Assembly: GCA_963810815.1 (NCBI GenBank) | Contig: CAWEPB010000008.1 | Span: 371,879-435,878, forward strand | Direction: 5' to 3' | DNA: 64,000 nucleotides | Source of the DNA: CAVQWT01 sp963810815 | Lineage (GTDB): Bacteria > Pseudomonadota > Gammaproteobacteria > Burkholderiales > Casimicrobiaceae | Part shown: in pieces, positions 8,225-16,829 of the stretch | How the letters are laid out: each line of letters starts with the position of its first letter | How positions within the stretch are numbered: position 1 is the stretch's first letter | Notes under the pieces: model-generated | Told to the model about the DNA's origin: nothing | What the model saw: the letters and a program-made list of their open reading frames with translations, nothing else | Database searches by the model: none | Translations under genes and position numbers: made by a program

Positions 8225-11145
8225 TCGGCCTGTACCGGGCTTTCCTTGCCAGCCGCGTGGCCCGCCGGGTGTTCGCGCTGTTCGTCGCGTCGGCGCTGGT
8301 GCCGCTGGCGTTGATGGCACTGCTATCGATGACCTACGTGCGCGACACGTTGATCGAGCAGGGGCAGCAACGCCTGGCCGCCAACGCGAAGGCATACGGC
8401 ACGGCCGTCTTCGGTCGCCTGCTGGATGCGGCCGACCGCATCCAGCACGAAGGCGCCTGGGGTGCCGCACCGACCGGCGCAGGGTACTCACCGCAGCTGT
8501 TCCAGTCGATCTCGTTCGTCCCCACCAGCGTGCGCTCGATCCGCCTCCCGGGGCGCGCCAGCGACATCGTCCTCACCGGCGAGGAGCACGCCAGCCTCGA
8601 CCTCGGCCGGCCGTTGCTGCGCCTGGAGACCAGCGGCGACACGGACCCGGCGATGGCGATGATCGTCCCCCTCGGCCCGAGCGAATCCCGCCGCTGGGCC
8701 GTCGCCGAAATCAAGGGCGACTACCTGTGGGGCGACCGGACCTGGTGGCCCGCCGCGGTCGAATTCTGCGTTGCCGACGAGAAGTCGCGGTTGCCGATCT
8801 ATTGCCCCGGCGCCTGGCCGCGGGACGCCGTGCGCCGGTCGGCCGGCGAGTCGACGCGATGGGCCGCGGAATCGATCGCCTGGGACGACGCCGGCACGCC
8901 GATGCGCTCCGCGCTATGGCCGCAGCTGCTCAAGGCGGAATTCGGCGCGGGCGACTGGCTGGTGGTCGCCAGCCAGCCCGAGGCCGACCTGCTCAAGCCC
9001 GCGGCGGCATTCCGAAGCATGTTCCTGCCGGCCGCGGCGTTCGCGCTGCTGGTCGTGGTCTGGCTGAGCCTGCGCCTGATCCGCTCGACGCTCGCGCCGC
9101 TCGAGAGCCTGACGCAGGCGACGCGCCGGGTGATCGCGCACGACTTCGATTCGCGGGTGGAAACGACCCGCGACGACGAGTTCGGAGAGCTGGCGCGCGC
9201 GTTCAACTCGATGACCGGCCGGATCGGCCAGCAGTTCAAGACGCTGAACACCATGGCCGAGATCGACCGGGCGATCCTGTCGTCGCGCGACGTCGAGCAC
9301 GTCGTGCCGACCGTGCTGCGCCACATGTGCACGCTGATCCCCGCCAATGCCGTCGGCGTGATGCTGCTCGACCACGACAACCGGCTGCTCGCCCGGGCCA
9401 GCGTCGTCCGCCCTGCCCGGCCGGACGACGTGACGACGGTCCGGGGCGCCATCTCCGGCGACGAGTACAGGAAGCTGCGGAGCGCCACGGCCGGCGAGTG
9501 GATCACCGCGGCAAGCCGGTACCCCAAGCTGGTCAAGACCGTCCTCGCCGGGGACGTCGGCGCCGCCTACGCGTATCCGATCCTCTGGCGCGAAACGCTG
9601 TGCGGGGTCGTCGCGTTCGGATTCGCCGAGGCGATTCCGTTCACCCCCGAGGAGCAGACGCAGGTGCAGGAGGCCGCGGCCCGGCTGGGCGTGGCGATCT
9701 CGTCCGCGTGGCGCGACGCGCAGCTGTACAAGCAGGCGCACTACGACGCGCTGACGGGCCTGCCCAACCGCCTGCTGCTGGTCGACCGCCTGTCGCAGGA
9801 GATCGCCCGCTGCCAGCGCGAGTCGACCCGCTGCGCGCTGCTGTTCATCGACCTGGACCACTTCAAGAAGGTCAACGACACGCAGGGCCACTCCAGCGGC
9901 GACGCGGTGCTGGTCGAGACGGCGCGAAGGCTGGCGCAATGCGTCCGCGCCGCCGACACCATCGCGCGACTGGGCGGCGACGAGTTCACGATCACCTTCA
10001 CGCAGCTGAGCAACGCGGGCGAGGTGCACCGCGGCGTGAAGGAGGTGCTGGCCGCGCTGTCGCAGCCGTTCGACATCGACGGGCAGCAGACCTACCTCGG
10101 GGCGAGCATCGGCATCGCGGTCTATCCGGAAGACGGCAAGACGGCGGCGGACCTGCTCAAGAGCGCCGACACGGCGATGTACCGCGCCAAGGCGAGCGGC
10201 CGCGGCCAGGCGATGTTCTTCGAGGAGCGCATGAATCACGAGGTCCGTGAGCGCGTCCTGCTCGAGCGCGAACTCCACTCCGCCCTGGACAACGACGAGT
10301 TCACGCTGTGCTACCAGCCGCAGATGGACCTGCGCACCGGGCGCATCGTCGGCGCCGAGGCGCTGCTGCGCTGGCGGCACCCCACGCGCGGGCTGGTTTC
10401 GCCGTCGCGCTTCGTCCCGGTGGCGGAGGAGTCGGGACTCATCGAGCACATCGGCCGGTGGGTCATTCGCGACGTCTGCCGGCAGTCGCGGGCGTTCCAG
10501 ACGCGCGGCATCGCGCTGGAACGGCTGTCGGCGAACGTGTCGGTGCGGCAGCTCTACAAACCGGACTTCGCGCAGCACGTGCAGGCCTCGATGCGCGAGT
10601 TCGACATCGCGCCGGCCTCGCTGGAGCTCGAAGTCACCGAATCGCTGATCGCCGATCGCGTGGTCGAGGTGCGCGGCGCGCTCAACGAGCTGAAGGCGCT
10701 CGGCGTCTCCATTGCGCTGGACGACTTCGGCACCGGGTTCGCGTCGCTGGCATACCTGATGGAGTTCCCGGTCGATGTCGTCAAGATCGATCGCACGTTC
10801 GTCAGCGGCCTTCCTGCCGGCGAGCACTCGCTGGCGATCATCACCGCGATGATCGCGATGTCCCACGCGCTGGGCAAGAAGGTGGTCGCGGAAGGGGTCG
10901 AGACCGAAATCCAGCTCACCCTGCTCCGCAACCTGGGCTGCGACTACGTGCAGGGCCACCTGCTGTCGAAGCCGATTCCCGCCGAAGAGTTCGAGCAGTT
11001 CATGCTGGTCGCCGGCCACCGGCGCGAGGTCCGCGCGACCGACGAACCGATGCCGTCGGTGCTGCAGCCGGCGGCCGAGGCCGGAAACGTGCTTCGTCCG
11101 TTCGGCCGCGACATTCCCGACCGCAAGAAATGGCACCGCGGGTGA
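8221..11145 (+). CDS. membrane GAF-GGDEF-EAL cyclic-di-GMP enzyme
   Basis: A 974-residue inner-membrane signalling protein. The order is: a transmembrane helix at about 19-41, a periplasmic sensor region at 42-265, a second helix at about 268-287, a HAMP linker to about 340, a GAF-like domain at about 355-500, then a diguanylate cyclase and a phosphodiesterase domain. GGDEF is intact at 585-589 (RLGGDEFTITF) and EAL at 713-715 (GAEALLRW), with the later DDFGTGF and KIDRTFV motifs of active EAL domains. Either or both activities could therefore operate on c-di-GMP. The ATG at 8221 overlaps the TGA of the mini-prepilin gene, which suggests coupled translation and a link to pilus or surface behaviour. 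Confidence 0.92.
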   Translation: MIGLYRAFLASRVARRVFALFVASALVPLALMALLSMTYVRDTLIEQGQQRLAANAKAYGTAVFGRLLDAADRIQHEGAWGAAPTGAGYSPQLFQSISFVPTSVRSIRLPGRASDIVLTGEEHASLDLGRPLLRLETSGDTDPAMAMIVPLGPSESRRWAVAEIKGDYLWGDRTWWPAAVEFCVADEKSRLPIYCPGAWPRDAVRRSAGESTRWAAESIAWDDAGTPMRSALWPQLLKAEFGAGDWLVVASQPEADLLKPAAAFRSMFLPAAAFALLVVVWLSLRLIRSTLAPLESLTQATRRVIAHDFDSRVETTRDDEFGELARAFNSMTGRIGQQFKTLNTMAEIDRAILSSRDVEHVVPTVLRHMCTLIPANAVGVMLLDHDNRLLARASVVRPARPDDVTTVRGAISGDEYRKLRSATAGEWITAASRYPKLVKTVLAGDVGAAYAYPILWRETLCGVVAFGFAEAIPFTPEEQTQVQEAAARLGVAISSAWRDAQLYKQAHYDALTGLPNRLLLVDRLSQEIARCQRESTRCALLFIDLDHFKKVNDTQGHSSGDAVLVETARRLAQCVRAADTIARLGGDEFTITFTQLSNAGEVHRGVKEVLAALSQPFDIDGQQTYLGASIGIAVYPEDGKTAADLLKSADTAMYRAKASGRGQAMFFEERMNHEVRERVLLERELHSALDNDEFTLCYQPQMDLRTGRIVGAEALLRWRHPTRGLVSPSRFVPVAEESGLIEHIGRWVIRDVCRQSRAFQTRGIALERLSANVSVRQLYKPDFAQHVQASMREFDIAPASLELEVTESLIADRVVEVRGALNELKALGVSIALDDFGTGFASLAYLMEFPVDVVKIDRTFVSGLPAGEHSLAIITAMIAMSHALGKKVVAEGVETEIQLTLLRNLGCDYVQGHLLSKPIPAEEFEQFMLVAGHRREVRATDEPMPSVLQPAAEAGNVLRPFGRDIPDRKKWHRG

Positions 11146-11193
11146 ACGGAAAGGCGGGAGTTGTCACGGCGCGCTCGATATAATTCGACCGCC

Positions 11194-11919
11194 ATGCGCT
11201 ACCAGGGCCGCATCACCAGCTGGAAGGACGACAAGGGCTTCGGCTTCATCACGCCCAACGGCGGAGGCGAGCGGGTGTTCGTCCACGTCAAGGCGCTCGC
11301 GCGCACGGATCGGCGACCGACCGGCAACGAACTGGTCACCTACGAGCTCCGGTTCGACGACCAGAAGCGCGGGCGCGCGGAGAACGTGGCGTTCGTCGAC
11401 GATCCACGGGGTGCCGTCACGCAATCGGCTGCGCCGAGGGGTTCCGCGCCGGCAGGTGCCGCCTCGGGGATGGCCACGCCGCGGCGGTGGGAGCGCCAGG
11501 AACGCGAACGGGAACGATCATCCGGCTGGTTCAGCCGCGCAGTGGCGGTGGCGCTGCTCATTGGTATCGGCGTCACCGGCTACCAGCAATTTACCCAGTA
11601 CCGGTTGCGAAACATGCCCGTCGTCGCGCCGGACGCGGAAGCCGCGCCGCCTCGCCTCATCCCGGCCGTGCCGGAGCCCGAGCCCGCACCGCCCGGAACC
11701 GTCCGCGTAGTCCCGCGTTCCTCGCCGGCGACGGAACCGGCCAGCCCGGCCCCGACCCTACCTCGCGCAACGGAAGAATTCAGCTGCGACGGAAGGATCC
11801 ACTGCTCGCAGATGCGGTCCTGCGACGAGGCGACCTGGTTCATCAACCACTGTCCGGGGACGAGGATGGACGGCGACCGCGACGGCGTGCCTTGCGAGGA
11901 CCAGCTCTGCAGATGGTGA
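11194..11919 (+). CDS. cold-shock domain, membrane helix and excalibur domain protein
   Basis: A 241-residue fusion. Residues 1-70 are a cold-shock nucleic-acid-binding domain (GRITSWKDDKGFGFITP, VFVHVKAL). A linker follows, then one membrane helix (RAVAVALLIGIGVTGYQQF) at about 112-132, a Pro-rich stretch, and a C-terminal excalibur calcium-binding domain with the DGDRDGVPCE loop and paired Cys. The positive charge before the helix puts the cold-shock domain in the cytoplasm and the excalibur domain in the periplasm. The ATG at 11194 directly opens the CSD. The function is unknown; the arrangement ties an RNA/DNA-binding module to a surface-facing Ca site. Confidence 0.85.
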   Translation: MRYQGRITSWKDDKGFGFITPNGGGERVFVHVKALARTDRRPTGNELVTYELRFDDQKRGRAENVAFVDDPRGAVTQSAAPRGSAPAGAASGMATPRRWERQERERERSSGWFSRAVAVALLIGIGVTGYQQFTQYRLRNMPVVAPDAEAAPPRLIPAVPEPEPAPPGTVRVVPRSSPATEPASPAPTLPRATEEFSCDGRIHCSQMRSCDEATWFINHCPGTRMDGDRDGVPCEDQLCRW

Positions 11920-12115
11920 GGTCAGGGCATCCAGTTCCTCGGCGACGCGGTATGTCGGGCGCAGATCAACCGAGTCGCGCCGGCCGGAAACTGCGAGGCT
12001 CGGATGCGCAACTGCGGTCGACCTGCAAAGAACCCGATGGGTCTGCGGCGTTCGCCCCGGCCCGGACGCGCGAACTGTCCGCCGCGTGTACTGTCCGCCG
12101 ACCGCTTGGCCAATC

Positions 12116-13048
12116 TCAGAAGAGGAACAGCTCGATGTTGGTCGTGCGTCCGCCCGGCAGCTTCACCGTCGCGCTGGACCCCGTGTTGAACTGGATGGAA
12201 ATCGCGCCGTCGTTGCCGACCGGGGTCGGTCCCTGGTAACCGCAGTAGATGCACTGGCCACCGCGATACTTGTCGAGCGTACCGATGTAATTGCGATTGC
12301 CGTTGCTGAGCGGACCGGCGGTCAGATACCACTGCGGTTCGCCGTCCGGGCGGTACGAGTAGATCTGCATCACCAGCACGCCGTTGCTCACGTGCACTGC
12401 GTAGCCGCTGCCGGACTCGGTCGGGCTCCACCAGACGCCGTTCTGGATGGCGAGGGGAGGCAGGGTCGGCGGTACGTAGGCGGAGAAGATTCCGTTCACG
12501 ACCTGCACCCGGGTGCTGAAGCTGACATAGTCGTCCATGCAGTAACCCGAGGCACTGGTGCAGGACGCCTCATACTCGAAGATTCCGAGATGCACGTAAT
12601 AGATGCCGTCAGGCGGGCTGGAGAGCGAAACGGTCTGGTTCAGGTTGTTGTAGGCGTACAGCGGCTGCAACTGATCGAGCGCCAGCTCGCCGACGGTCCA
12701 GTAGGTGAATCCTCCGGAAATCGGGGCTGTCGTGACGAAGAGCCTGAGGCGCAACGTGCCCGAGAGCCAGGTTGCACTGTCGTTGCGAATCTTTTCCGCC
12801 GTCATGTTCACGGTGCGGGCGCTGTTGGAGATGCTGTACGTGGTGCTTCCGACGATCGAGATCGCGCCTGCCACGCTGTAGCTCTTCTCGGCGACGCCGG
12901 CCCTCGTTTTCACTTCCGGCGAATTCGCGGCGTCGGCGATCGCCTCCGTCGCCGTTTCCGGTGTCGTGGCGGCCAAGGCGACTGCGGCTGGGATGAGCGA
13001 GAACAGCAGTGCGCCGAGCAGGACGGTCACACGGGTGAGGATGGCCAT
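12116..13048 (-). CDS. secreted protein with C-terminal GxWW/PTESGxG domain
   Basis: A 310-residue secreted protein of unknown function. The ATG at 13048, with GGAG 6 bases upstream, opens a signal peptide (VTVLLGALLFSLIPAAVALAA). Residues about 60-200 look like a beta-sandwich. The C-terminal 110 residues contain GVWWSPTESGSGYAVHVSNG and GEPQWYLTAGPL, a domain common in secreted proteins of Burkholderiales and Xanthomonadales that often occurs as repeats. Cys pairs (CTSASGYC, CIYC) suggest disulfides. Base composition is somewhat less GC-rich than its neighbours, and a palindrome lies just upstream, so it may be regulated and relatively recently acquired. Confidence 0.7.
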   Translation of the reverse strand: MAILTRVTVLLGALLFSLIPAAVALAATTPETATEAIADAANSPEVKTRAGVAEKSYSVAGAISIVGSTTYSISNSARTVNMTAEKIRNDSATWLSGTLRLRLFVTTAPISGGFTYWTVGELALDQLQPLYAYNNLNQTVSLSSPPDGIYYVHLGIFEYEASCTSASGYCMDDYVSFSTRVQVVNGIFSAYVPPTLPPLAIQNGVWWSPTESGSGYAVHVSNGVLVMQIYSYRPDGEPQWYLTAGPLSNGNRNYIGTLDKYRGGQCIYCGYQGPTPVGNDGAISIQFNTGSSATVKLPGGRTTNIELFLF

Positions 13049-13074
13049 GACGCGCTCCAATCAGTGTCTGGTGG

Positions 13075-13113
13075 ATTATTCGAGGTGGTCCTGCATATCA
13101 CGTGCCACGTGAT
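13075..13113 (-). promoter_or_regulatory. palindromic operator over the -35 region plus a -10 box
   Basis: ATCACGTGCCACGTGAT (13097-13113) is a perfect palindrome with 8-base arms. On the minus strand AATAAT (13080-13075) is a 5/6 match to a -10 box. The palindrome ends 17 bases upstream of it, so it lies where the -35 element would be. This fits a regulator-controlled promoter for the secreted protein that starts at 13048. Confidence 0.5.
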
Positions 13114-13274
13114 GGCGCGTACTCCATTTGTGCAGCGCACCGACATGCACTACGCCCTTTGAAACGGCCAAGCCCCGAGCGCGCGTTCGCCACATCTTGG
13201 TTCGCCGACCGACATCCCGGCGTCGCCCCGACGTGCCGTCGCGCGTCAGCTCGCAGCACTTGCGAGACGCGCGC

Positions 13275-14747
13275 TCAACCCGGCCGCACGGCCCCCAGCG
13301 CCGCGATCTTCGCGTCCGACAGGTATCCGTACCGATTGATCCAGCACGCCAGCCCGCTCTGCCGCGCGAGGTCGAATCGCGCCATCACGTCGCCGAGCGG
13401 CCCGTAGCTGTGGACAAAGGCGGTGACGGGAACGTTGCCCGCCATCGCCTGGGCGTCGCGCAGCTTCGCGAGTTGCGCCGCGCGGCCGGCCGGGTGCGGC
13501 TGCTGCGGCTCGGGGTAGCGCAGGGTCGCGCCATCGGCGGGCCCGTCGACCAGCCCGAACCGCAAGGCGACTGCGGCGGTGACCGCGTCCAGCGCGGCCT
13601 CCGGTGCCTCGCCGGCCAGCAGGTCGCGCGCCCAGTACCGCGCCAGCATCGGCCAGTGCATGGTGTAGAGCTTGATGCCGACGCGATCGGCCACGCCTTC
13701 GAGCTCGCCCAGCGGAAAACCCGAGATGTGGTTGAACGGCGGCGGAAACGCCTGCGGCTCCAGCAGGCGGCGCGGACCGGGGACGGCGTCGAGCGCGCAA
13801 CGCACGGCCACCAGCAGCGCCCGCGCGGCGCGGCGCTTGGCGGCGAACAGGGGGACCAGCGGACCGTCGTCGCCCGCCAGGGCGGACCAGCCGGCGGCAT
13901 CGAGCGCCGCGTCGAACGCCACATCGAGCGCCGATCCGGACCCGGGACCGCGTCCGTCCGCGCTTGAACGCGCAACCGGCGTCGCGTGTCGCACTGCTTC
14001 CTGCACGGCCCGTCGCAACCCGTTCGCCCACGACGCCACGTCCCGCGCCACGCGCGCCGGATCGTGCCCCGCCGCCGCCATCAGCGCCGTCACCGCAGGA
14101 TTGAAGTCGAACAGCGCGCTGCGAAAATCGTACGGCGGGTACTCGGGCCAGTCCAGTCGAAATCCGGCGACGGTCGGATACCGCGCCGCCAGCTCGGCCA
14201 CCAGCGCGGCGACGTACGCGACGACCTCGCCGCTGCCGAGCGACGCGTTGCGGTCGACGCGCGCGGCGTGCGGCTGCAGGTCCGGCCCCAGGCACTGGTC
14301 CTCGGGGCGCGCAGCGGAGAACTGGACGCGATAGCCGGGCGGGCTGGCCGCCATCACTTGCAGATAGACGGCCAGCCCCCGCGCCGCCGCCGCGGCGAAC
14401 ACGCGATCGAGGAGATCCGCGTGGCGCAGGGTCAGCGGCGACGGGGGCGACGGCTGGTAGCGCAGGCCGGCGTAGCGCGAAAGGTCGTGCGCGAACGACG
14501 GCGCGGTGCGAACCCAAAGCTCGGTGCGGCCGAAGAGCGGGCGGTCGAGCGGGCGGACGCGGCCGGCTTCGCCGTCGGCCGGCGGCTCGCGGCCGCCCTC
14601 GCCGTCGGGTGCCGCTTCCAGCACGTACGGGCTGGTGACGAACGCCGTTGCCCCGGTCGACTGCACGCGGTCGAGCACCGGCTCGATGCCTTCGCACTGG
14701 AACCACTCGGGCATGACGGTGATGCCCAGCGGTGCGCGCGGGTTCAT
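13275..14747 (-). CDS. uncharacterised TIM-barrel-like protein
   Basis: A 490-residue protein without a signal peptide, starting at the ATG MNPRAPLGITVMPEWFQ. I do not recognise a named family. Blocks such as GIEPVLDRVQSTGATAFVTSPYV, ARGLAVYLQVMAASPPGY, TVAGFRLDWPEYPPYDF and VGIKLYTMHWPMLARYW look like beta/alpha-barrel strands of a glycoside-hydrolase-like fold, with Asp/Glu at strand ends (RLDWPEYP). It is divergent from the Bug-type receptor gene across 170 bases, so a role in metabolising the imported solute is possible. Longer upstream starts are rejected because they add only Ala-rich sequence. Confidence 0.6.
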   Translation of the reverse strand: MNPRAPLGITVMPEWFQCEGIEPVLDRVQSTGATAFVTSPYVLEAAPDGEGGREPPADGEAGRVRPLDRPLFGRTELWVRTAPSFAHDLSRYAGLRYQPSPPSPLTLRHADLLDRVFAAAAARGLAVYLQVMAASPPGYRVQFSAARPEDQCLGPDLQPHAARVDRNASLGSGEVVAYVAALVAELAARYPTVAGFRLDWPEYPPYDFRSALFDFNPAVTALMAAAGHDPARVARDVASWANGLRRAVQEAVRHATPVARSSADGRGPGSGSALDVAFDAALDAAGWSALAGDDGPLVPLFAAKRRAARALLVAVRCALDAVPGPRRLLEPQAFPPPFNHISGFPLGELEGVADRVGIKLYTMHWPMLARYWARDLLAGEAPEAALDAVTAAVALRFGLVDGPADGATLRYPEPQQPHPAGRAAQLAKLRDAQAMAGNVPVTAFVHSYGPLGDVMARFDLARQSGLACWINRYGYLSDAKIAALGAVRPG

Positions 14748-14854
14748 GGTGGCGGCAGTTGCGGAGTTAGCCGGGAGGACGGCGGCGGCAGGGGGCAAGG
14801 TTGGCGAGCGACGCGATGCCGCGCACGAGCCGCTGCAGTCTGACCCGGCGTGGT

Positions 14855-14883
14855 TTGCCCGTCGGGCTCGCGTCGTCTAGGAT
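14855..14883 (+). promoter_or_regulatory. sigma-70-type promoter of the Bug receptor gene
   Basis: TTGCCC (14855-14860) and TAGGAT (14878-14883) are separated by exactly 17 bases, each matching 4 of 6 consensus positions. The gene starts 35 bases after the -10 box. Confidence 0.5.
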
Positions 14884-14917
14884 AGCCTCCGCTCTCTCCC
14901 GTCGACAAGGTCATCCC

Positions 14918-15904
14918 ATGCGCCGCACGTCCCGCTGCACCCGTCTCGGTCACGCCGCCACCGCGATCATGCTGGCCGCGCTGTCCACCCTCGCCCTCGC
15001 GCAGGACCCGTTCCCCTCCCGCCCGATCAAGCTGATCGTTCCCGTCGCGGCCGGCGGCGGCATCGACACGGCGTTTCGCGCCATCGCGCCGGTGTGGGGC
15101 GAGTTGCTGGGCCAGACGGTCGTGGTCGAGAACAAGCCGGGCGGCGGCCAGGTGCTGGGCAGCGACCTCGTCGCCAAGTCGAAGCCGGACGGCTACACGC
15201 TGCTCGCGGCCGGCGTGCCGATCGCGTTCAACACCGCGCTGGGCCGCAAGCTCCCCTACGACGCGGTGAAGGACTTCACGCCGCTGTCGGTGGTGGTGAG
15301 CCAGCCGCTGCTGGTCGTCGTCGGCCCCGGCGTGCCGGTGAAGACGATGCCGGAGCTGGTGGCCTACGCGAAGGCGCAGAGCCAGCCGCTGCAGTACACG
15401 ACCGGCGGCATCGGCAGCTACGGGCACCTCTGGTGGGAGATGTTCCGCGCGGGGCAGAAGATCCCCGGCCAGCACATCGGCTACAACGGCATCGCGCCGG
15501 CGCTGAAGGACGTGATGGGCGGCCAGGTGCCGCTGCTCATCGACGCCATCGTGCCGTCGGGGACGCAGGTCGCCGCGGGGACGGTCAAGGGCATCGCCAT
15601 CGTGTCCGCGCAGCGCGCGAAGTCGCTGCCCAACCTGCCGACGCTGACCGAGCAGGGGTTCGCCGGGTTCGACGCGGCGCCCTTCTACGGCGTGCTCGGC
15701 CCCGCCGGCATGGACGCCGCGGTGACGCAGAAGCTGAACTCGACGCTGGTGAAGGCGCTGGCCACACCGGCGCTGCGCGCGAAGCTGGAGGAAATGGGCT
15801 TCGACGTCATCGGCAGCACGCCGGAGGCCTACGGCAGGCTGATCCGCGACGAGATCGAGCGCTGGTCGCGCGTGGTGAAGGAACAGAACATCAAGGTGGA
15901 CTGA
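14918..15904 (+). CDS. Bug/TctC-family periplasmic receptor (tripartite tricarboxylate transporter)
   Basis: A 328-residue periplasmic solute receptor. The signal peptide ends STLALA before QDPFPSRPIKLIVPVAAGGGIDTAFRAIAP, the classic N terminus of Bordetella/Burkholderiales Bug receptors. VVENKPGGGQVLGSDLVAKSKPDGYTLL, GGIGSYGHLWWEMF and FYGVLGPAGM are also family blocks. These proteins bind carboxylates or similar small molecules. No TctA/TctB membrane genes are adjacent, which is common for the amplified Bug family. It is transcribed alone and divergent from the unknown barrel protein. Confidence 0.93.
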   Translation: MRRTSRCTRLGHAATAIMLAALSTLALAQDPFPSRPIKLIVPVAAGGGIDTAFRAIAPVWGELLGQTVVVENKPGGGQVLGSDLVAKSKPDGYTLLAAGVPIAFNTALGRKLPYDAVKDFTPLSVVVSQPLLVVVGPGVPVKTMPELVAYAKAQSQPLQYTTGGIGSYGHLWWEMFRAGQKIPGQHIGYNGIAPALKDVMGGQVPLLIDAIVPSGTQVAAGTVKGIAIVSAQRAKSLPNLPTLTEQGFAGFDAAPFYGVLGPAGMDAAVTQKLNSTLVKALATPALRAKLEEMGFDVIGSTPEAYGRLIRDEIERWSRVVKEQNIKVD

Positions 15905-15974
15905 ACGGAGGCAGACTCCGGCAGCCCGGCGGCGACGAACGGCCCGGCGGCTGGAAAAAAATTTCGGCGATCCA

Positions 15975-16014
15975 TTGCACAAACGGTCCGCGGGGCGAAT
16001 AATGACATCGTCAT
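15975..16014 (+). promoter_or_regulatory. promoter of the bactofilin gene with a small palindrome at the start site
   Basis: TTGCAC (15975-15980) and AATAAT (15998-16003) are 17 bases apart, a good sigma-70 promoter 90 bases before the gene. ATGAC (16002-16006) and GTCAT (16010-16014) form an inverted repeat over the expected transcription start, an operator-like position. Confidence 0.55.
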
Positions 16015-16092
16015 AGGCCGTCTTTGCCCATCTGCCCAGCTCCCCGCCCGGCCGCCCCCGCCGAGCCCCGCCCACCGTTTGCAGGAGCCGCC

Positions 16093-16728
16093 ATGCTCAA
16101 CCTCCGTCGTAACGACCGATCCGCCGATGCGAAGGCCCCCCTCAAGCCCGCCGTCTACGAGCCGCCGGGAGGTCCGGCGCACCCCGCGCCGGGAATGGCG
16201 ACGCCCGCGTCGCCTTCGGCCGCACCGCGCGAGAATCCGCCGCCCGCAGCGAGTGCCCCAGCGGCAGACGTGCCGACCCTGACGGCGACGGCGGAACCCG
16301 CGGCGAAGCCGGAAGCCGCCGGCAGCAAGCTCTCCATCGGCGTCAACATCAAGCTCAAGGGCGTGGAAATCTCCGATTGCGACGTCATGGTGATCGAGGG
16401 TCACGTCGAGGCGACCGTTCACAGCCACGTGATGGAAATCGCCAAGCCCGGCACGCTGAAGGGAACGGCGATGATCGACGTCGCCGAGATTCACGGCGAT
16501 TTCTCCGGCGAGCTCACCGCACGCACGCGACTGGTGGTTCACTCCACGGGCCGCGTGTCGGGCACCATCCGCTACGGCAAGCTCATCGTCGCCGAAGGCG
16601 GCGAGCTCAACGGCGACGTCAAGCAGCTTGATGCGGCCGAGACGTCGGCACAGCCGCAGCCCATGCGCATCGCTTCGCCGGGCGCGCCGTTCGCCCTGGG
16701 GACCTCCGAGGAGCGCGCGCTGCGCTGA
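16093..16728 (+). CDS. bactofilin (polymer-forming cytoskeletal protein)
   Basis: A 211-residue bactofilin. After about 80 disordered Pro/Ala-rich residues comes the beta-helical DUF583 core (KLSIGVNIKLKGVEISDCDVMVIEGHVEATV...GTLKGTAMIDVAEIHGDFSGELTARTRLVVHSTGRVSGTIRYGKLIVAEGGELNGDV). Bactofilins polymerise at the inner membrane and often recruit peptidoglycan enzymes. The next two genes are an L,D-transpeptidase and a YcbK-type murein peptidase, which fits that role. AGGAG lies 6 bases before the ATG at 16093. Confidence 0.9.
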   Translation: MLNLRRNDRSADAKAPLKPAVYEPPGGPAHPAPGMATPASPSAAPRENPPPAASAPAADVPTLTATAEPAAKPEAAGSKLSIGVNIKLKGVEISDCDVMVIEGHVEATVHSHVMEIAKPGTLKGTAMIDVAEIHGDFSGELTARTRLVVHSTGRVSGTIRYGKLIVAEGGELNGDVKQLDAAETSAQPQPMRIASPGAPFALGTSEERALR

Positions 16729-16829
16729 GCCAGCGACCGGCTGGACCGTGGCACCGCAGGACCCGCGCACGGGGACTCTTGACCGCAGTCAATGGCGGCC
16801 GAATCCCCGTGGCGCAGCCTTGACCGTAC

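Noticed and set aside
11920..12115. A small gene between the cold-shock protein and the secreted protein
   Set aside because: Open frames there on both strands lack motifs, a start with a ribosome-binding site and conserved character. I see nothing supportable in this gap.
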